Of a DNA stretch of 64,000 bases, positions 21,597 to 33,144 are shown in pieces; the stretch's first letter is position 1, and the number at the start of each line of letters is the position of its first letter. Location: NCBI GenBank assembly GCA_028583415.1, contig CM053267.1, positions 45,673,390-45,737,389 of the forward strand. The letters run 5' to 3'. Origin of the DNA: Protea cynaroides. Lineage: Eukaryota; Streptophyta; Magnoliopsida; Proteales; Proteaceae. The notes under the pieces are model-generated. The model did not search any database. It saw only the letters and a program-made list of their open reading frames with translations, and was not told the DNA's origin. The translations under genes and the position numbers were made by a program.

Positions 21597-21668
21597 GTAT
21601 GTCATTGCCAATTCCACTGGTTCGTTAATTTAGCTTCCTTCTGAGTGGTTACAAGATCATTAAAAAAT

Positions 21669-23417
21669 GAAAATTTTCATATATATACCATTAAGGATTG
21701 GAAACCTCATCTATCCCCACAAGATTATAAAAACCTCAATCACGTCCAACTAACTGACGGAATTATTGAAATACAATTTTACCCTTCATATTAAAAATTA
21801 AAAAAATTAAAAAAATATGTTGAATAAATAATTTGACCTTTGTAATGGAACTTATATTTTATGTCTCTCTCCTTTTCACTCTTAGTCAAGCCTTAACCCG
21901 AGTCCCCTCTATGTTGTTGTCCACGGCAGCATCCCATCTCTGGCCTCCTATCTCTAGCCTCCCATCTCCAGCCTCCTATCTCTGGCATCCCATCACTGGC
22001 CTCCTATCACCACCATGACCAGAGGAGTTCAAAACACGATGCAAGTTCACATAAACAGCCAGATCATCAGAAAAAGGGATATAGAGAAACCAGTTGCAGA
22101 AGATGAATAAAACAAAGCAAAATGATAAAATGATAGTGGAGAATAAATAAAGCGATAAAGATGATCGGGAGGGGATGGGAGGGATGGCTTTGTTAAATTT
22201 TGATGAACTTCTTCTTCCCCATGCTCTTTTTAGATTTGTTAATGCGGTACTCGATGGATGAAAAAAAGAGACCAAACCTTTCAAAGGCAGGCAATTATTA
22301 GTCATATATCAGAATCAGGAAAAAAAAAATACAAAAGCCCTCGTTGAATAGACTGTAGCTTGTCATGATCGATCATGTCTAAGCTGTGAATTAGCTCACT
22401 GAGGTTGCTAATTACTGGAGACAAGTGGTTCAGATCAACGATTACAAAAAGTCTTGATTCGTGAATCGAGTGGTGTCATCAATGTTCAACTGTATCAGGA
22501 AAAAAAATTGTTGTTCTTGGATTTGCTTTCAAGAAGGATACAAGGGATACCAAAGAAACACCTGCAATCGATGTATGTCATGGGCTGTTGGGGGACAAAG
22601 CGCATCTCGCGATCTATGATCCGCAGGTGACAGAGGATTAGATCAAACAAGATCTGGCGACGAGTAAGTTTGATTGGGATCATCCACAGCATTTGGTGTC
22701 GGCTAGTGTTACAGTGAAGACGAATTTGAGTGTGATTAAGGATCCTTATGAGGCAGCCAAGGGAGCTCATGGTGTGTGTATACTGACGGAGTGGAATGAG
22801 TTTAAGTTTCTTGATTATCAGAAGATCTATGATGCGATGGAGAAGCCGGTGTTTTTCTTTGACGAAAGGAATGTGGTTAATGTGCAGGCGATGAGGAAGA
22901 TTGGGTTCATTGTGTATTTGGTTGGGAAGCCATTAGATGATTGGATCAAGGATCTTTCTACTGCAGCTTAGACATGATCGATCATGGCAATCACTGGTTC
23001 ATCCTCTGCTGCGAACGATATGCCGTTTCTTCAGGTCTCATGCCGTAGATTCTGTATCTGCAAAATCGATTAGAGCTTTGTCTCTGTTTTCTATTCCTTT
23101 GAAAGGGAAAGGGAGAGATGATCACAACAGAGAGTGGAGATTCACTGATTCCATCGTTGTCGAACAGAGGATTTGAGGAAGGTGAAAACCGTTGATGAAA
23201 GAAAAGGGTATTTTGGTCTTTTAACAAGCCTAAAAGGGTATTATCGTCCATTAAAATTCTCAACGCATCTGACTTCAGTAACTAATGGGAATCTTTTAAC
23301 GGGATGGACTTCGTTGATTAACAGAGTAAGGTTTTTGGGTAGTAGATGAGGTTTTTGCAATCTTGTGGGGGTAGATGAAGTCTCCAATCCTTAATGGTGT
23401 GTATATGAAAAATTTTC
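21669..23417. mobile_element. Pack-MULE (copied)
   Basis: Same element as 6818-8565 including both inverted ends and the flanking A/T direct repeats, so it arrived here by segmental copying and not by transposition. Differences are single bases. Confidence 0.8.
22382..22971 (+). pseudogene. UGD: UDP-glucose dehydrogenase fragment (copied)
   Basis: Second copy of the 7530-8119 fragment with the same stops (near 22452 and 22640) and the same open C-terminus (22693-22971, ending DDWIKDLSTAA). Single substitutions separate the copies, for example EAAKGAH here against GAAKGAH, and VQAMRKIG here against VQVMRKIG. Confidence 0.85.
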
Positions 23418-24689
23418 TATTAAAAATATATCTTTTATTATATATGTAAATGCACAAATTTGGGGTTCGAGGACCACTGTGTTGGAACTGAGTGTACCAC
23501 TTTGGTGGATTCCACCCAATCTTCACATGACACCGACAAGCATTTACAAATACATGAACTTAAAATTTGAAGACATCATGATGAAACTAGATGTACCACT
23601 TTGGTGGATTCCATCCAATTCCACAGTGATATCCTCAAACCCTACTTTGCAGCACCTTGTGGTTTAATAAACAAAATCTCATGCACACATAACCTTCTAC
23701 AAGCATCTGATACAAAAGTAACTGACAAACAAATAAAAAACTGTAAATCGAACTAATTTAGGACACCTTTTAGTCAAAAATAAAATTTTCAAATCATCAA
23801 ACTGTGTCAAACTATGTACCAAATTGTAGAGCACAAAAATACGAATACAGCATTAAAAAAACGACGTCAAAATCCAACGCTTCTAGAGCCGCAATCGCCG
23901 ATCAAAGTTGGCACATACCATTTATAAACCTGAACCGGTTCTGGCGGTTCAGCCTGGCTCGGTTTGGTCTGACCGGACTCAATTTATGATCGGACTGAAC
24001 CCACTGATTACCCTTTTTTTTTTAACACTTTGGTCCAGACCGAACCAAACAGTCTAGGGTCAAACTGAACCGGGGTCTAGCCCGACAGTTCAGCCACTGG
24101 ACCATCTGGTCCAACCATCCTGATTTTGGGTCAAAGTAGCCGGTTTTTGGGTCAATCATCCGGGTTAACGGGTCAGGTAATCGATTCAATAATTTGGGTT
24201 TTTTGGGTCGAGGCCCGGGTCGGTCACTTGTTACACGTGTGCCCCGCATGTGTGGCACGAGTCGGTTCTCGGGTGCCCCTGGCAGGGTTGGTTTGGGCAC
24301 TGGTTCGGTCTTGGACTGGCCCAGATTGGCTCGGGCCAGTACGGGGCTGGCCAGGTGACGTCAACCCTACCTTTTTCCTTTTTTTTTTTTTTAATTACTA
24401 CCGACACATAGATCTCACACGCTTTTTCAGGTGGCCTGTGAAAGCGCGTTAGGCAACTTTCGGCGACATCCCTTATGTCACGGCTCTGTCTCTCTGAGAC
24501 CTATAATCCTATAAAATTTATTTTACTTTTTAACGGTCTGAAAAAAAAATTTCGAAGGTCCAAACCCTAGACAAGTTCATATGAAAAATTTGAGAGAAAA
24601 ATCTCTCCATTTTTCAATCCAATTAAACATGAAGTTTTTACAATCCTTTCCCATCGATCTTAGATCTGTATAGGTGGCTCTAATACCAC

Positions 24690-25129
24690 TGTAAGATTTT
24701 TTTAGATCTCCCTTGGATTTTTTCCATGAGATTTTTCATGAATCCTAACGAACATACCACACAGATTACTAGAATACAATAGGTATTGAAAAGAAATGAT
24801 AAGACACATACTTCTTCTTTGTAGATTGATTTTCGACTATTTTTTTCTCTCTAAATGCTTGGAATACTTGGATCAAAATTTTCCACAGCCTGTCAGGATT
24901 TCTTGACCTTCTCTCTACGTATGAGAATATGAGAAGAAAATAACACTGTGATTGTGAGGACTCTAACCATTGATATTTATAATTTCACCCCCAACTTTGG
25001 ATCAATCTCATAGTAGAACAGATTGATCCATCTCTAATCATATATATACTTAAACCAATCTATCTATAGTTAGATTCCCACTAAATCAATTACCCTTATC
25101 ATTAATTTAATTCATAAAAATATCTTACA
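24690..25129 (-). repeat. LTR of the truncated Copia (copied)
   Basis: Copy of the LTR at 9836-10274, with its primer-binding remnant and leader at about 23430-24689. Confidence 0.75.
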
Positions 25130-25580
25130 CTTCCTCCAACATTTTTTTGATTACATTCGACGTTATTGGATTATCAAAAGAGGGGAGGGTGTTGAAAATG
25201 AGGGGTAGGAGCCAAACCCGTATCAATCACATCACTTTTTGAGAGCCCCTCAGATGAGGTAGCCGACAAAGAACCACGCTCGCTCCATAATCAAAGTCAA
25301 TAAGAAAAGGAGAAATACAGGAACTGTAATAAAAAGAACAAACAGAGATCAATTAGGTAAAAACTAGAGAAAAGATAAATTTGATGAAGAAGGATTTGCA
25401 GATGAAAGAGCTACGGAATTCAAACCAAGCCTTAATTGTGGAACTCAAACCACGCCTTAATTGCGGAACTCTGTGGAAACGTGAATTTGAGTTTTCATCT
25501 CCCGGCTTTTGTCCTAATTCTTTTTTTTACTATAACAAATTGGGATTCAAATCATCTCCTCCCTGTACTTAAACGAGGAA

Positions 25581-25957
25581 GGAGACGCCCCTATCGGATG
25601 ATCGACCCGTGATTCTCTGAAAAATCCGAGCTTCACGTCCAAGCCAACATCTAGTTGACAAGCCGAGTCGATAGAGGGTGTCGGCTCGAACGTGGGGCTT
25701 AGATTTTTCCAAAAACCACGTATCGACCATCCTACGGAAGCATCTCCACTTTAGGGAGAAGATGATGGATCCGCATCCTCTCCTCCCAGTGGTCTGGGAG
25801 GACAGTGACAACCTATCCCGGGTGGTTGCCACGTGGCTCTCGATGAATCCGAGACTCACGTTCGAACTGACACCCAGTCGACAAGCCAAGCCAACAGAGG
25901 GTGTTGGCTCGGACATGGGTCTCGGATTCACCAAGAGCCACGTGGCAACTATCCGGG
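25581..25957. repeat. Foldback palindromes (copied, second one cut)
   Basis: Palindrome 1 is complete. Palindrome 2 loses the distal part of its right arm at 25957-25960, where the 559-bp target repeat begins. The bases ata are shared by donor and target at this join. Confidence 0.75.
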
Positions 25958-26516
25958 ATATACATAAACAGAACAATAAAAATCCGAGTTTTCTGAAAAA
26001 TCAAGCATTTGGTTTTGTAAATCAAAATTGAAAAACACAGCCATGACGTCATCAGTGGTTAAGTCCAACCAATACATCCGGCGACTATGGAGAGCCCTCT
26101 GGAAAACACCATTTCACCTCGCTGACCGCTAATTCCGTAAGCGGATGCAATTCTAAGGTCCGCCGTAGAGCTACAATGTAAAGCTGCTACCGAATAGAAG
26201 AGGAGAAAGGTGTAAGGCTGCTACTAAAAGAGATTGGGAGAGGGGAAAGTAGATACAAGCAATCGAGATGAAGAGATGTGGGCCAGCCTACAATGTTCCA
26301 TGGGATGGATAGAAATCCTCTCATTGTTCCTCATGTCGGCATGAGAATTCAGTAGTTATCGTTTACTATACAAACATACCGATGTATTGACATATGCACA
26401 CAGTGGATGATAGTCACTGAATTTCTTCATGCTGGCATGAGAGGTATGAGAGGGTTTGAATCTGAGATGGATAGTATTCTTTGGACGATGATCTTTTTTG
26501 AGAAAGGGATTGGATT
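25958..26516 (+). repeat. Right copy of the 559-bp direct repeat
   Basis: Matches 20147-20705. On its right it runs directly into tgtatattgacacacac..., whereas the left copy runs into the inserted segment, so the original order was left flank, one repeat copy, then the CA microsatellite. Confidence 0.85.
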
Positions 26517-26522
26517 TGTATA

Positions 26523-26664
26523 TTGACACACACACACACGTGCACACACACACACACACACACACGTGCACACACACACAAAAGAAACATTTTCAGTTAT
26601 AATCTCTAAGCAATGCAAAACTAAGAAACATTTACAGTTATAATCTCTAAGCAATGCAAAACTA
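26523..26664. repeat. (CA)n microsatellite and a 42-bp tandem duplication
   Basis: CA repeats with two cgtg interruptions at 26524-26580. Immediately after, a unit aagaaacatttt/acagttata...gcaatgcaaaacta is present twice in tandem. Minus-strand frames here are only translations of the CA tract. Confidence 0.9.
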
Positions 26665-27333
26665 TTTTCAACACCTCAAATTTGGGAACAATCCTTGACA
26701 CTCCCCCAGAAATGTAGCTCCACCATTAGGTGATATATATGTGGCATTAGGTGGCGGGTACCAATCGTCCCCTTTTTTAGGTCACAAGTTCCTTGAAGAT
26801 GATAGGTTCCTCATTTTTTTTTATCTTAAAATATTGTATGAGAGGAGAGTCAATGAACTTAGTTATATATGATAGAATGATTATAAAAATTTCTTGTTAA
26901 AAAATTTCATTTCCCTTCCATTTAATTCTTTTGGTTGGAATCAATCTGTTAAGGTACTTAAATAGTCAATCTGGTTTTTGCTTTCTGATGATGCCTTTTA
27001 GGGGAAATAAAACATCTTGTGTTACAGTTAATTAAAAATTTCGATTGAAACAAAAACCATAATAAGGAATGAATACATGAGCCATTATCCAAAAAAACAA
27101 AAAACCTGGGCTTGAAATTTTTGGCTTGATATATGAAAGTTCTTATTATCGATATATATATATATCGATAATATATATTTTCTGTATCAAACATACGGTT
27201 GTAATGATTGAATACATGGAAATGTTATTTTCTGTATTATATTATTAATTATTGAAGCCCTTTGGGTTACGGAAAATTGATTACTATAATCATTTTCCAT
27301 AGCTAAAAAAGAGAATTGTTGTAGTGATGTTCT
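26665..27333. other. A/T-rich intergenic stretch, nothing recognised
   Basis: No supported gene. It contains the palindrome tatcgatatatatatatcgata near 27147-27172, a plain A/T hairpin. Confidence 0.5.
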
Positions 27334-27490
27334 GATCATTTACAGACACCACTATTTACAGACACCACTAAAAATAAAAAGGTGTTTAGTTTTCACCATG
27401 ATGATACTCTTTATTTGCCGAGACTTTAAAAGAACTTTAAAGTGCTACGAACAGATTGTTCCAAACTTGGATTGAAAAGTTGGTATCATT
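27334..27490 (+). pseudogene. Isolated copine/RGLG exon fragment
   Basis: The sequence from tcatttacag through acaccactaaaaataaaaag, gtgtttagttttcacc, ttaaagtgctacgaacagat and ttggtatcattag follows exon 10 of the copine-like gene (16255-16400), including its intron borders. It is frameshifted and stopped. A 16-bp piece (atttacagacaccact) is tandemly doubled at the acceptor. No other copine exon is found next to it. It lies about 900 bp upstream of SEO locus D, as if the preceding repeat unit also ended in a copine part. Confidence 0.75.
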
Positions 27491-28290
27491 AGTTTGCTGA
27501 TGCAACAACTAAAATAATTGTTTATTCTAAAAATCTCTAATCTTTCTTTATTAAACAACTCCCCGTGAGTTTCTCAGTACTGTAGGGCTTTCTTTACTCT
27601 AAAAAAATCTCTCTTTCTTTCTCATCGGGCGCATACATGTCCTATCTTTGGTGGGATCCATGTTGTGCTTTGTGATGGGATTGTCAACCAAGATATCTTT
27701 TGTTTGAATCCCAAGATTCTAAGTCCCTCTCTCTCCTGCTAGCTTTAGCATCGCATACTTCAAGTGTAGGGTACATTGAGTCTGGCCCAAGCGAAGAGGA
27801 TGAGAACCTTGCTAGCTTGTTCTTCGAATAAAGAAGAAATTGAGTCCGGTTATGAGATGATCCCTAACCCCAAGGTGGAGGGAACCCTAGAATCAATGTC
27901 TGAAAGTGGGTCTGATCATATCCCTTTTGGTATACTCTTTCCTCTTTGAGAAAATAAAAGAAAAAGCATGGGGATACAGGGTTTAGCCTAATTCAGATTG
28001 CATCAACAAAAAGACCTATTGCGGATACTGGCAACAATATTGATGGAGATGAAGCGGTAACCACAAAGACTTTGGTTGGAAAAAAAATTAAAATAATTTT
28101 CAATAAATATGGATATAAATTTACACCTCATAATAGATCGAAGATAGGTAATAAAGCTATGGTTTCTAACACATCTGAAATGGGTTAACGAACATTCATC
28201 CGATCTCCTTCACCGATTTTCTGAGAAGAAGTACCCGTTTAATTTGATGGCCTCAAGTCACCTCTAAGATTCTCATACCTAGATGTAATG
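27491..28290. other. Upstream region of SEO locus D
   Basis: 27515-27620 contains three variants of the tctttctttattctaaaaatc motif found upstream of the other SEO units. The part 27700-28190 has short broken open stretches (for example PSEEDENLASLFFE near 27795) that I cannot assign. No gene is supported. Confidence 0.45.
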
Positions 28291-28292
28291 GT

Positions 28293-28301
28293 TATATAAA
28301 G
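28293..28301 (+). promoter_or_regulatory. TATA box of SEO locus D
   Basis: tatataaag at 87 bp before the ATG at 28388, the same word and nearly the same spacing as at locus C. Confidence 0.55.
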
Positions 28302-28387
28302 TGTTACCCACATTTGTAATGGAACTCACTTGGCATCTTCCTTCTCACCGACTGGGATACACCGAGAGAAAGAAACAAAGAAAGAAG

Positions 28388-30077
28388 ATGGAGAAGTTGA
28401 AAATCACCTTCTTCTGTCCGACAAGGGATGGGAACCACAAGTTGACCATCGACGAAAATGAGATCAAAAGCACCCACACTCCCAATGGCAAGAAGGTCGA
28501 CGTCCGGACCTCTTCACAAACTCATCAATGAAATCTTCATGCCCTCTGCCGCCGGTAGTGACCAAGTATTAGATTCACTCTATTAGTAATAATCTATCTT
28601 GTGATTACACACTACTACAACTACGTACCAGTTGTATGCACTTTATCTTTGGGATTTGATATTCTCTTCTCGCTTATGCTTCTATGTTCTTACTTTATTC
28701 TATATGTATAACAATAATTGATTGATAATAATTTGCCTAGGCCGTGTTTGATTCTCACCTAGAAAGCTTTCTACACTACTCCTATTTTCAAGAATTGTCT
28801 CAAATTGTACATAAAATTTGCTACCAGGTTTGAACATACTCTTTTGCTCTCGTATATTGTTTGTTAATTACTTCGATAGTTCAATCAAATCAAATATGAG
28901 ACATACTATTAAACCCATAATGCAAAACGATAATTAGTGGCAGCTATCCTGCAAATGCTTGGGAGGAAGGGATGTGAACTCGACAACGGTGGCACTGTTC
29001 AAGATGTTGTTGCAATACTCATGGGAGATGAAGATGGTTCTGGCCTTAGCTGCCTTTGTCATCATCTACGGGGAATCCTTGTCGACGGCTGATCAGACTA
29101 ACCCATTGGCCAAGTCCATCAAGCCGCTGAAGCAATTACCAGGCAAATCGAAGCTCTCCAAGATTCGCTCCCTCATCCATTCCATAGTCAAAATAACCAA
29201 TAAAATCTTCGACATCAACGATTTAATGAATCTCAACTACAATTTAATTTACAATTTACAATTACAGGTACACTGAAGATGAGTTGTCCAAATTAAAAGA
29301 AATGATCGATGGAATGCATACCCACCTTGGCCTGCTTCTTGATGAGAGGAATGCGATGATAGACACTAATTGCAAATTGACTATCGACGAAAGTGCGATC
29401 CAGGGCACGCATGCTCTAAGCGGCAAGGCGGTCAACATTAGACCTCTTCACAAACTCATCAATGAAATCTTCGTGCCCTCCGCCACCACTACTGACCAAG
29501 TATTAGATTCACTTTATTAGTATAATGCAAGATGGTAATTAATGCCAGGTATGGTGCAAATACTTGGGAGGAGGGGATGTGAACTCGAAAATGATGGCAC
29601 TATTCAAGACATTATCCCCATACTCATGGGAGGTGAAGATGGTTTTGGCTTTAGCAGCCTTTGCCATCATCTACGAGGAATCCTAGTTGATTGCCAATCA
29701 AACTAATCCCTTAGCCGACTCCATAAAGTTGTTTAAGAAATTAGTGGATAAGTCAAACTCTTGAAGATTCGGTCCCTCATCGATGCCATGGTCAAACTGA
29801 CCAATATAATCGTTGAGGTGGTTGAGGTCGTCGAGGTCAACGAATCGTGACCTGAGAACATCTCCACCCTCATTGAAACTACTGTTTCCCTTTGTTCAAT
29901 TTTCTTTTTAACTTTTAACTTTTAATTGAAGGCATGTAATCATTGACTGTATGTATACATAAATCACAATATAATAAAATTTAATAATTTACCATTTACC
30001 ATTATAGGTACACTGAGGATGAGCTGTCCAAATTAGCGAAAAATGTCGATGCAATGAAGATTTTGGATCACTTGCAG
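28388..30077 (+). pseudogene. SEO tandem-domain paralogue, locus D, frameshifted and partly deleted
   Basis: Same exon order as locus C. Exon 1 is 28388-28565 (MEKLKITFF..., TIDENEIKSTHTPNGKKVDV), with a one-base insertion near 28508 that breaks the frame before PLHKLINEIFMPSAA. Exon 2 is 28741-28827 (AVFDSHLESFLHYSYFQELS). Exon 3 begins at 28944 (LSCKCLGGRDVNSTTVALF) but its end and the following intron start are deleted near 29229. Exon 4 is 29268-29499. The KSF...VHK exon of module 2 is missing. The second large exon (29549 to about 29890) has a stop after IYEES and further frame breaks. A last exon, 30008-30075, encodes YTEDELSKLAKNVDAMK. The promoter and ATG are present but no normal product is possible without error correction. 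It confirms the two-module plan of locus C. Confidence 0.8.
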
Positions 30078-30316
30078 GTACATGTACTCTCCATGGGATC
30101 TTATCACCGTCAAAGTGCTGTGGGATCCACATCTAGAATATGGGACCCCCTAGAAATGGACGGACTATTTTCCACAATGAATACCCACCTTTGCCAATTA
30201 GTGGATACTTGGCCTCAGATTATTGGTGAGTGGATAACGAGTAGGACCCAACATGTTCAGTTGAATTCATGCATTTCTAAATTTTCTTACACCTCGATAC
30301 CATGGTGGTGGTGCAG

Positions 30317-30870
30317 GGGAGTATAAAAAAAGAGTAGAGATGGATAAAGAAAAGGCAAAGGAGACTAAAAGCAAGGCAAAGGAGGATAATGAAAAAGGCA
30401 ACGGTGGAGGTTAAAAAAAAGACAGAAGAAGAGGCTAAAGAAAAGACAGAGGAAGAGGTTAAAATAAAGGTAGAAGAGGATAAAAAAGGATAAAAGAAGA
30501 GGAGGCTAAAAGAAAGACAGAGGAGGATAAAAAAAAGGCAGAGGTGGAGGTTGAAAAAAGGGTAGAGGAGGAGGCTAAAAAAAGGGCAGAGGAAGAGGTT
30601 AAAAAAGAGATAGTGGAAGATGTTAAAAAAAAAATATAGAGGATGAGGTCAAAAGAAAGACAGAAGAGGATAAAAAAAGGATGGAGGAGGAGGTTAAAAG
30701 AAAAGGCAGAAGTGGAAGTTAAAAACAAGATAGAAGAAGTTAAAGAAAAGGCAAAGGAGGAGGATAAAAAAAAGGCAGAGGTGGAGGTTAAAAAAAGGAC
30801 TGAAGAGGAGGCTAAAGAAAATATTGAAGATGATAAAAAAAATGGTAGAGGAGGAGGCTAAAAGAACCTA
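30317..30870 (+). repeat. Purine-rich repeat encoding Lys/Glu-rich coiled-coil-like sequence
   Basis: About 550 bp almost free of pyrimidines on the plus strand, made of loose repeats of gaggctaaa / gaggttaaa / ggcagaggagg. Translation gives phrases such as EEVKEKAKEEDKKKAEVEV and KKRTEEEAKENIEDDKK, which would form a highly charged coiled coil. The frame shifts several times (longest frame 30643-30861). An acceptor-like gtgcag stands right before it at 30311-30316, 235 bp after the last SEO exon of locus D, so it may once have been that gene's 3' exon. It could equally be an expanded purine satellite. Confidence 0.6.
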
Positions 30871-30959
30871 TGTTAACGATAGTATAAGGATGGGAAGGGA
30901 AGGGAGGAGGCATCACAACCAGTGACAGGAGGGGAGAGAAGGAGGGCCACGATATTGAA

Positions 30960-31219
30960 GGACTATGTGTGAATGGGAAATCTATACGAGACATATGGGT
31001 AGAATCATGGTAAATCTATATGGGACATATGGGTAGAATCATGAGAAATAACACATATAATGTGCATTGGTAGACACGTAGGTTAGCATAACAGAGTCTA
31101 TAAAAGCTGTAGATGAGAAAGAAAATGGAACGAATATACACCCATCTTAGTTCTTCTTTGTGTCTCTCTGGAGGTTGCTACCCCCTGAGTAGCATTACCT
31201 TAACAACGTGGTGCTTTCA
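30960..31219 (+). mobile_element. Ty3/Gypsy 5' LTR end and primer-binding region
   Basis: Ends with cattaccttaaca followed by acg and the primer-binding-like tggtgctttca, which is then interrupted at 31219 by the Sirevirus-like Copia and continues after it at 39760 (tttcattcctgaac...) into a Gypsy gag. A 33-bp unit around gacatatgggtagaatcatg is doubled at 30985-31042. The left LTR border is not clear. Confidence 0.5.
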
Positions 31220-32895
31220 TGATGAACTTGATATGACACTGAGAGGGGGGGTGAATCAGTGTCTGAAACTTTTTCCCTATAAATTCAATGTTGTCCAGAG
31301 CTGTTGGATACCTGATTTGTCAATACACACAATTGTATGCAAATCCACCTCGCTACCACTCAGTGGCCAGGTCTACCAGATTTGCACACCCATCCTGCAA
31401 ACCATTCCACACACTCCAAAATATACCAGAAAAATAAACACACAGAACACAAGATATTACGTGGTTCACCACCATAGTATGTGATGGCTAATCCACGGAG
31501 TAATGCCCCACGGGCTCCGTACTTACTCAATACTCAACTTTTAGTCTCTTACAGACAATGATACTAACCCTAAATTTTCCCAGCATAAAACTGAAAGGGT
31601 GTAACAACACCAAAATTCAGGCATAAAGCCGTTGTCCAAAGACCCACCGAACACACCACAACTAAAACAATTTTTGGGGCTTATAGAATTGCCCTACAAT
31701 GAAACCCACAAGCTAGATAGGTATTCTACTATTTTTCTTTCACCTATACTAGCATACAGTGCATAAAAATTATTTAAAGAGATAGGGAATGAGAAAATCT
31801 CACAACCAATAGTCTTGAATTGCCCGGCGATAATCTTTGATGCTCCACACCGCCTTGAGAACCTCTCGAACAGCCTTCAATGATAGTAAATCTTGAAACA
31901 TCGATCTCGTCTTGATCATAGGCTTCCCATCTCCTTCAACATCGCCATGAGAGTAATACGCAGCATATCAACCTCTCTCAGGGTTTCAACAATCCATTGA
32001 TGCACAGAGAATAGGTGGATAGTGATGAATCCCCTCACTGGAAACTCCGACAGGCAAAATCCCTCTTCTGTAGCTTCAAAACACACTTTTCAATTTTTTC
32101 CAGCCCTTTCACGACTCCCATCGGCGCCCAATAGATAGGGCATTGAAAAATATGAATGCTGCAATTTGAACGGACCGATTTGGAGCTCGGATGAAGAAGA
32201 TATGGCAATTTGAAAATTGGCTAATCTCGGATAAGGAAAGAGAATCTTTCCTTATATAACCTGCACCTGCGCCGCACCGTAGCTGAGCCGTGTCTTTGTG
32301 GGCTGTCAGATGCGAATCTGAGAGGTGAGGATCAGTCCTCGCCGCGGATCTTGGATCTCCTTCTCTTTTTCTTGACGAAAAAGCCCCTATACAACTTGTG
32401 AAATGCCGAAATTGCCCCTAAACAACTTATGAAATGACTTTTTCGAGCGATTCGACAGAAACTGCGATATCTCTCTCATCCGACGTCGGAATTGAGTGAT
32501 TCAAGTTGCGTTGGAAAGCTAACTCGATGCTCTACATATTTCCAATGCCGGATCTCCATGAACCTATTGCGGGACCCACCAAAAATAGACCCAAAGTTAA
32601 AACTCTGTCAAACCTTGGAATTTGAACCTGAAACTTTGTGTGCATGCATGCCAAGTGCCGTGGGCTGCCGTGTTGGCATGTCACCTTGCCACCATACCTG
32701 TGGGTCCCACTCACATTTTTTCTCTCTCCTCTTTCTCTCTCTTCTGATTCTCTCTCTTCTTTCTCTCTCTTGAATTTCTCTCTTTAATTGCATGACGAAC
32801 CACAAGACTACAACCAGTATCAATGTACAACCAGTATCAATCTCCCTCATCAGACTTGGTCCAAGTTGCCGACAATGACAATCCAAAGTGCAACA
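31220..32895 (-). repeat. 3' LTR of the Sirevirus-like Copia
   Basis: 1676 bp. It carries CT-rich tracts (32715-32775) and ends ccaaagtgcaaca next to the polypurine tract. It contains about 385 bp (roughly 31485-31870) that are missing from the other LTR. Confidence 0.88.
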
Positions 32896-33144
32896 ATCTC
32901 CCCCTTTGGAATTGTTGGCAACTCACTCTGTGCATAAATATTTCTCCCCCTTTGACAACAAGAACAAAGGGATATGCCACATAAGAGTGTCCACCGCATC
33001 TTCCCAATCCTATGGAAGCTCCAAAACATAAACTCAACACCATAGTAACACAAAAAAAATATCAATAGACTCCCCCTGAGTCCTACACGGGGAGCAAAAA
33101 AAAAATAGAACAAGCAAACACAGCTCCCCCTCACTCCAAGCTCC

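Larger units (their letters stand above)
20706..25957 (+). repeat. 5.2-kb segmental copy of 5875-11105
   Basis: From 20727 on, the sequence follows 5875-11105 at an offset of 14852 to 14855 with very few differences. It contains the 3' end of the gag-only Copia with its 3' LTR (20948-21301), the 3' half of the SEO exon (21302-21596), the whole Pack-MULE with its UGD piece (21669-23417), the Copia leader and LTR (about 23430-25129) and the foldback elements (25581-25957, the second cut off). The first 21 bases (20706-20726) match neither locus and look like filler. Because the 3.6-kb locus holds the complete Copia with its target duplication, it is the donor and this is the copy. Confidence 0.9.

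Noticed and set aside
20147..26516. Interpretation of the 559-bp repeats as LTRs of a retrotransposon
   Set aside because: No TG...CA ends, no primer-binding site or polypurine tract next to them, no short target duplication outside, and the interior is a copy of the upstream locus.
26356..26654. Cysteine/valine-rich minus-strand ORFs
   Set aside because: They are translations of the (CA)n microsatellite.
27150..27175. Palindrome of tatcgata with TA repeat as an operator or terminator
   Set aside because: Simple A/T repeat palindrome in plant intergenic DNA; no evidence of function.
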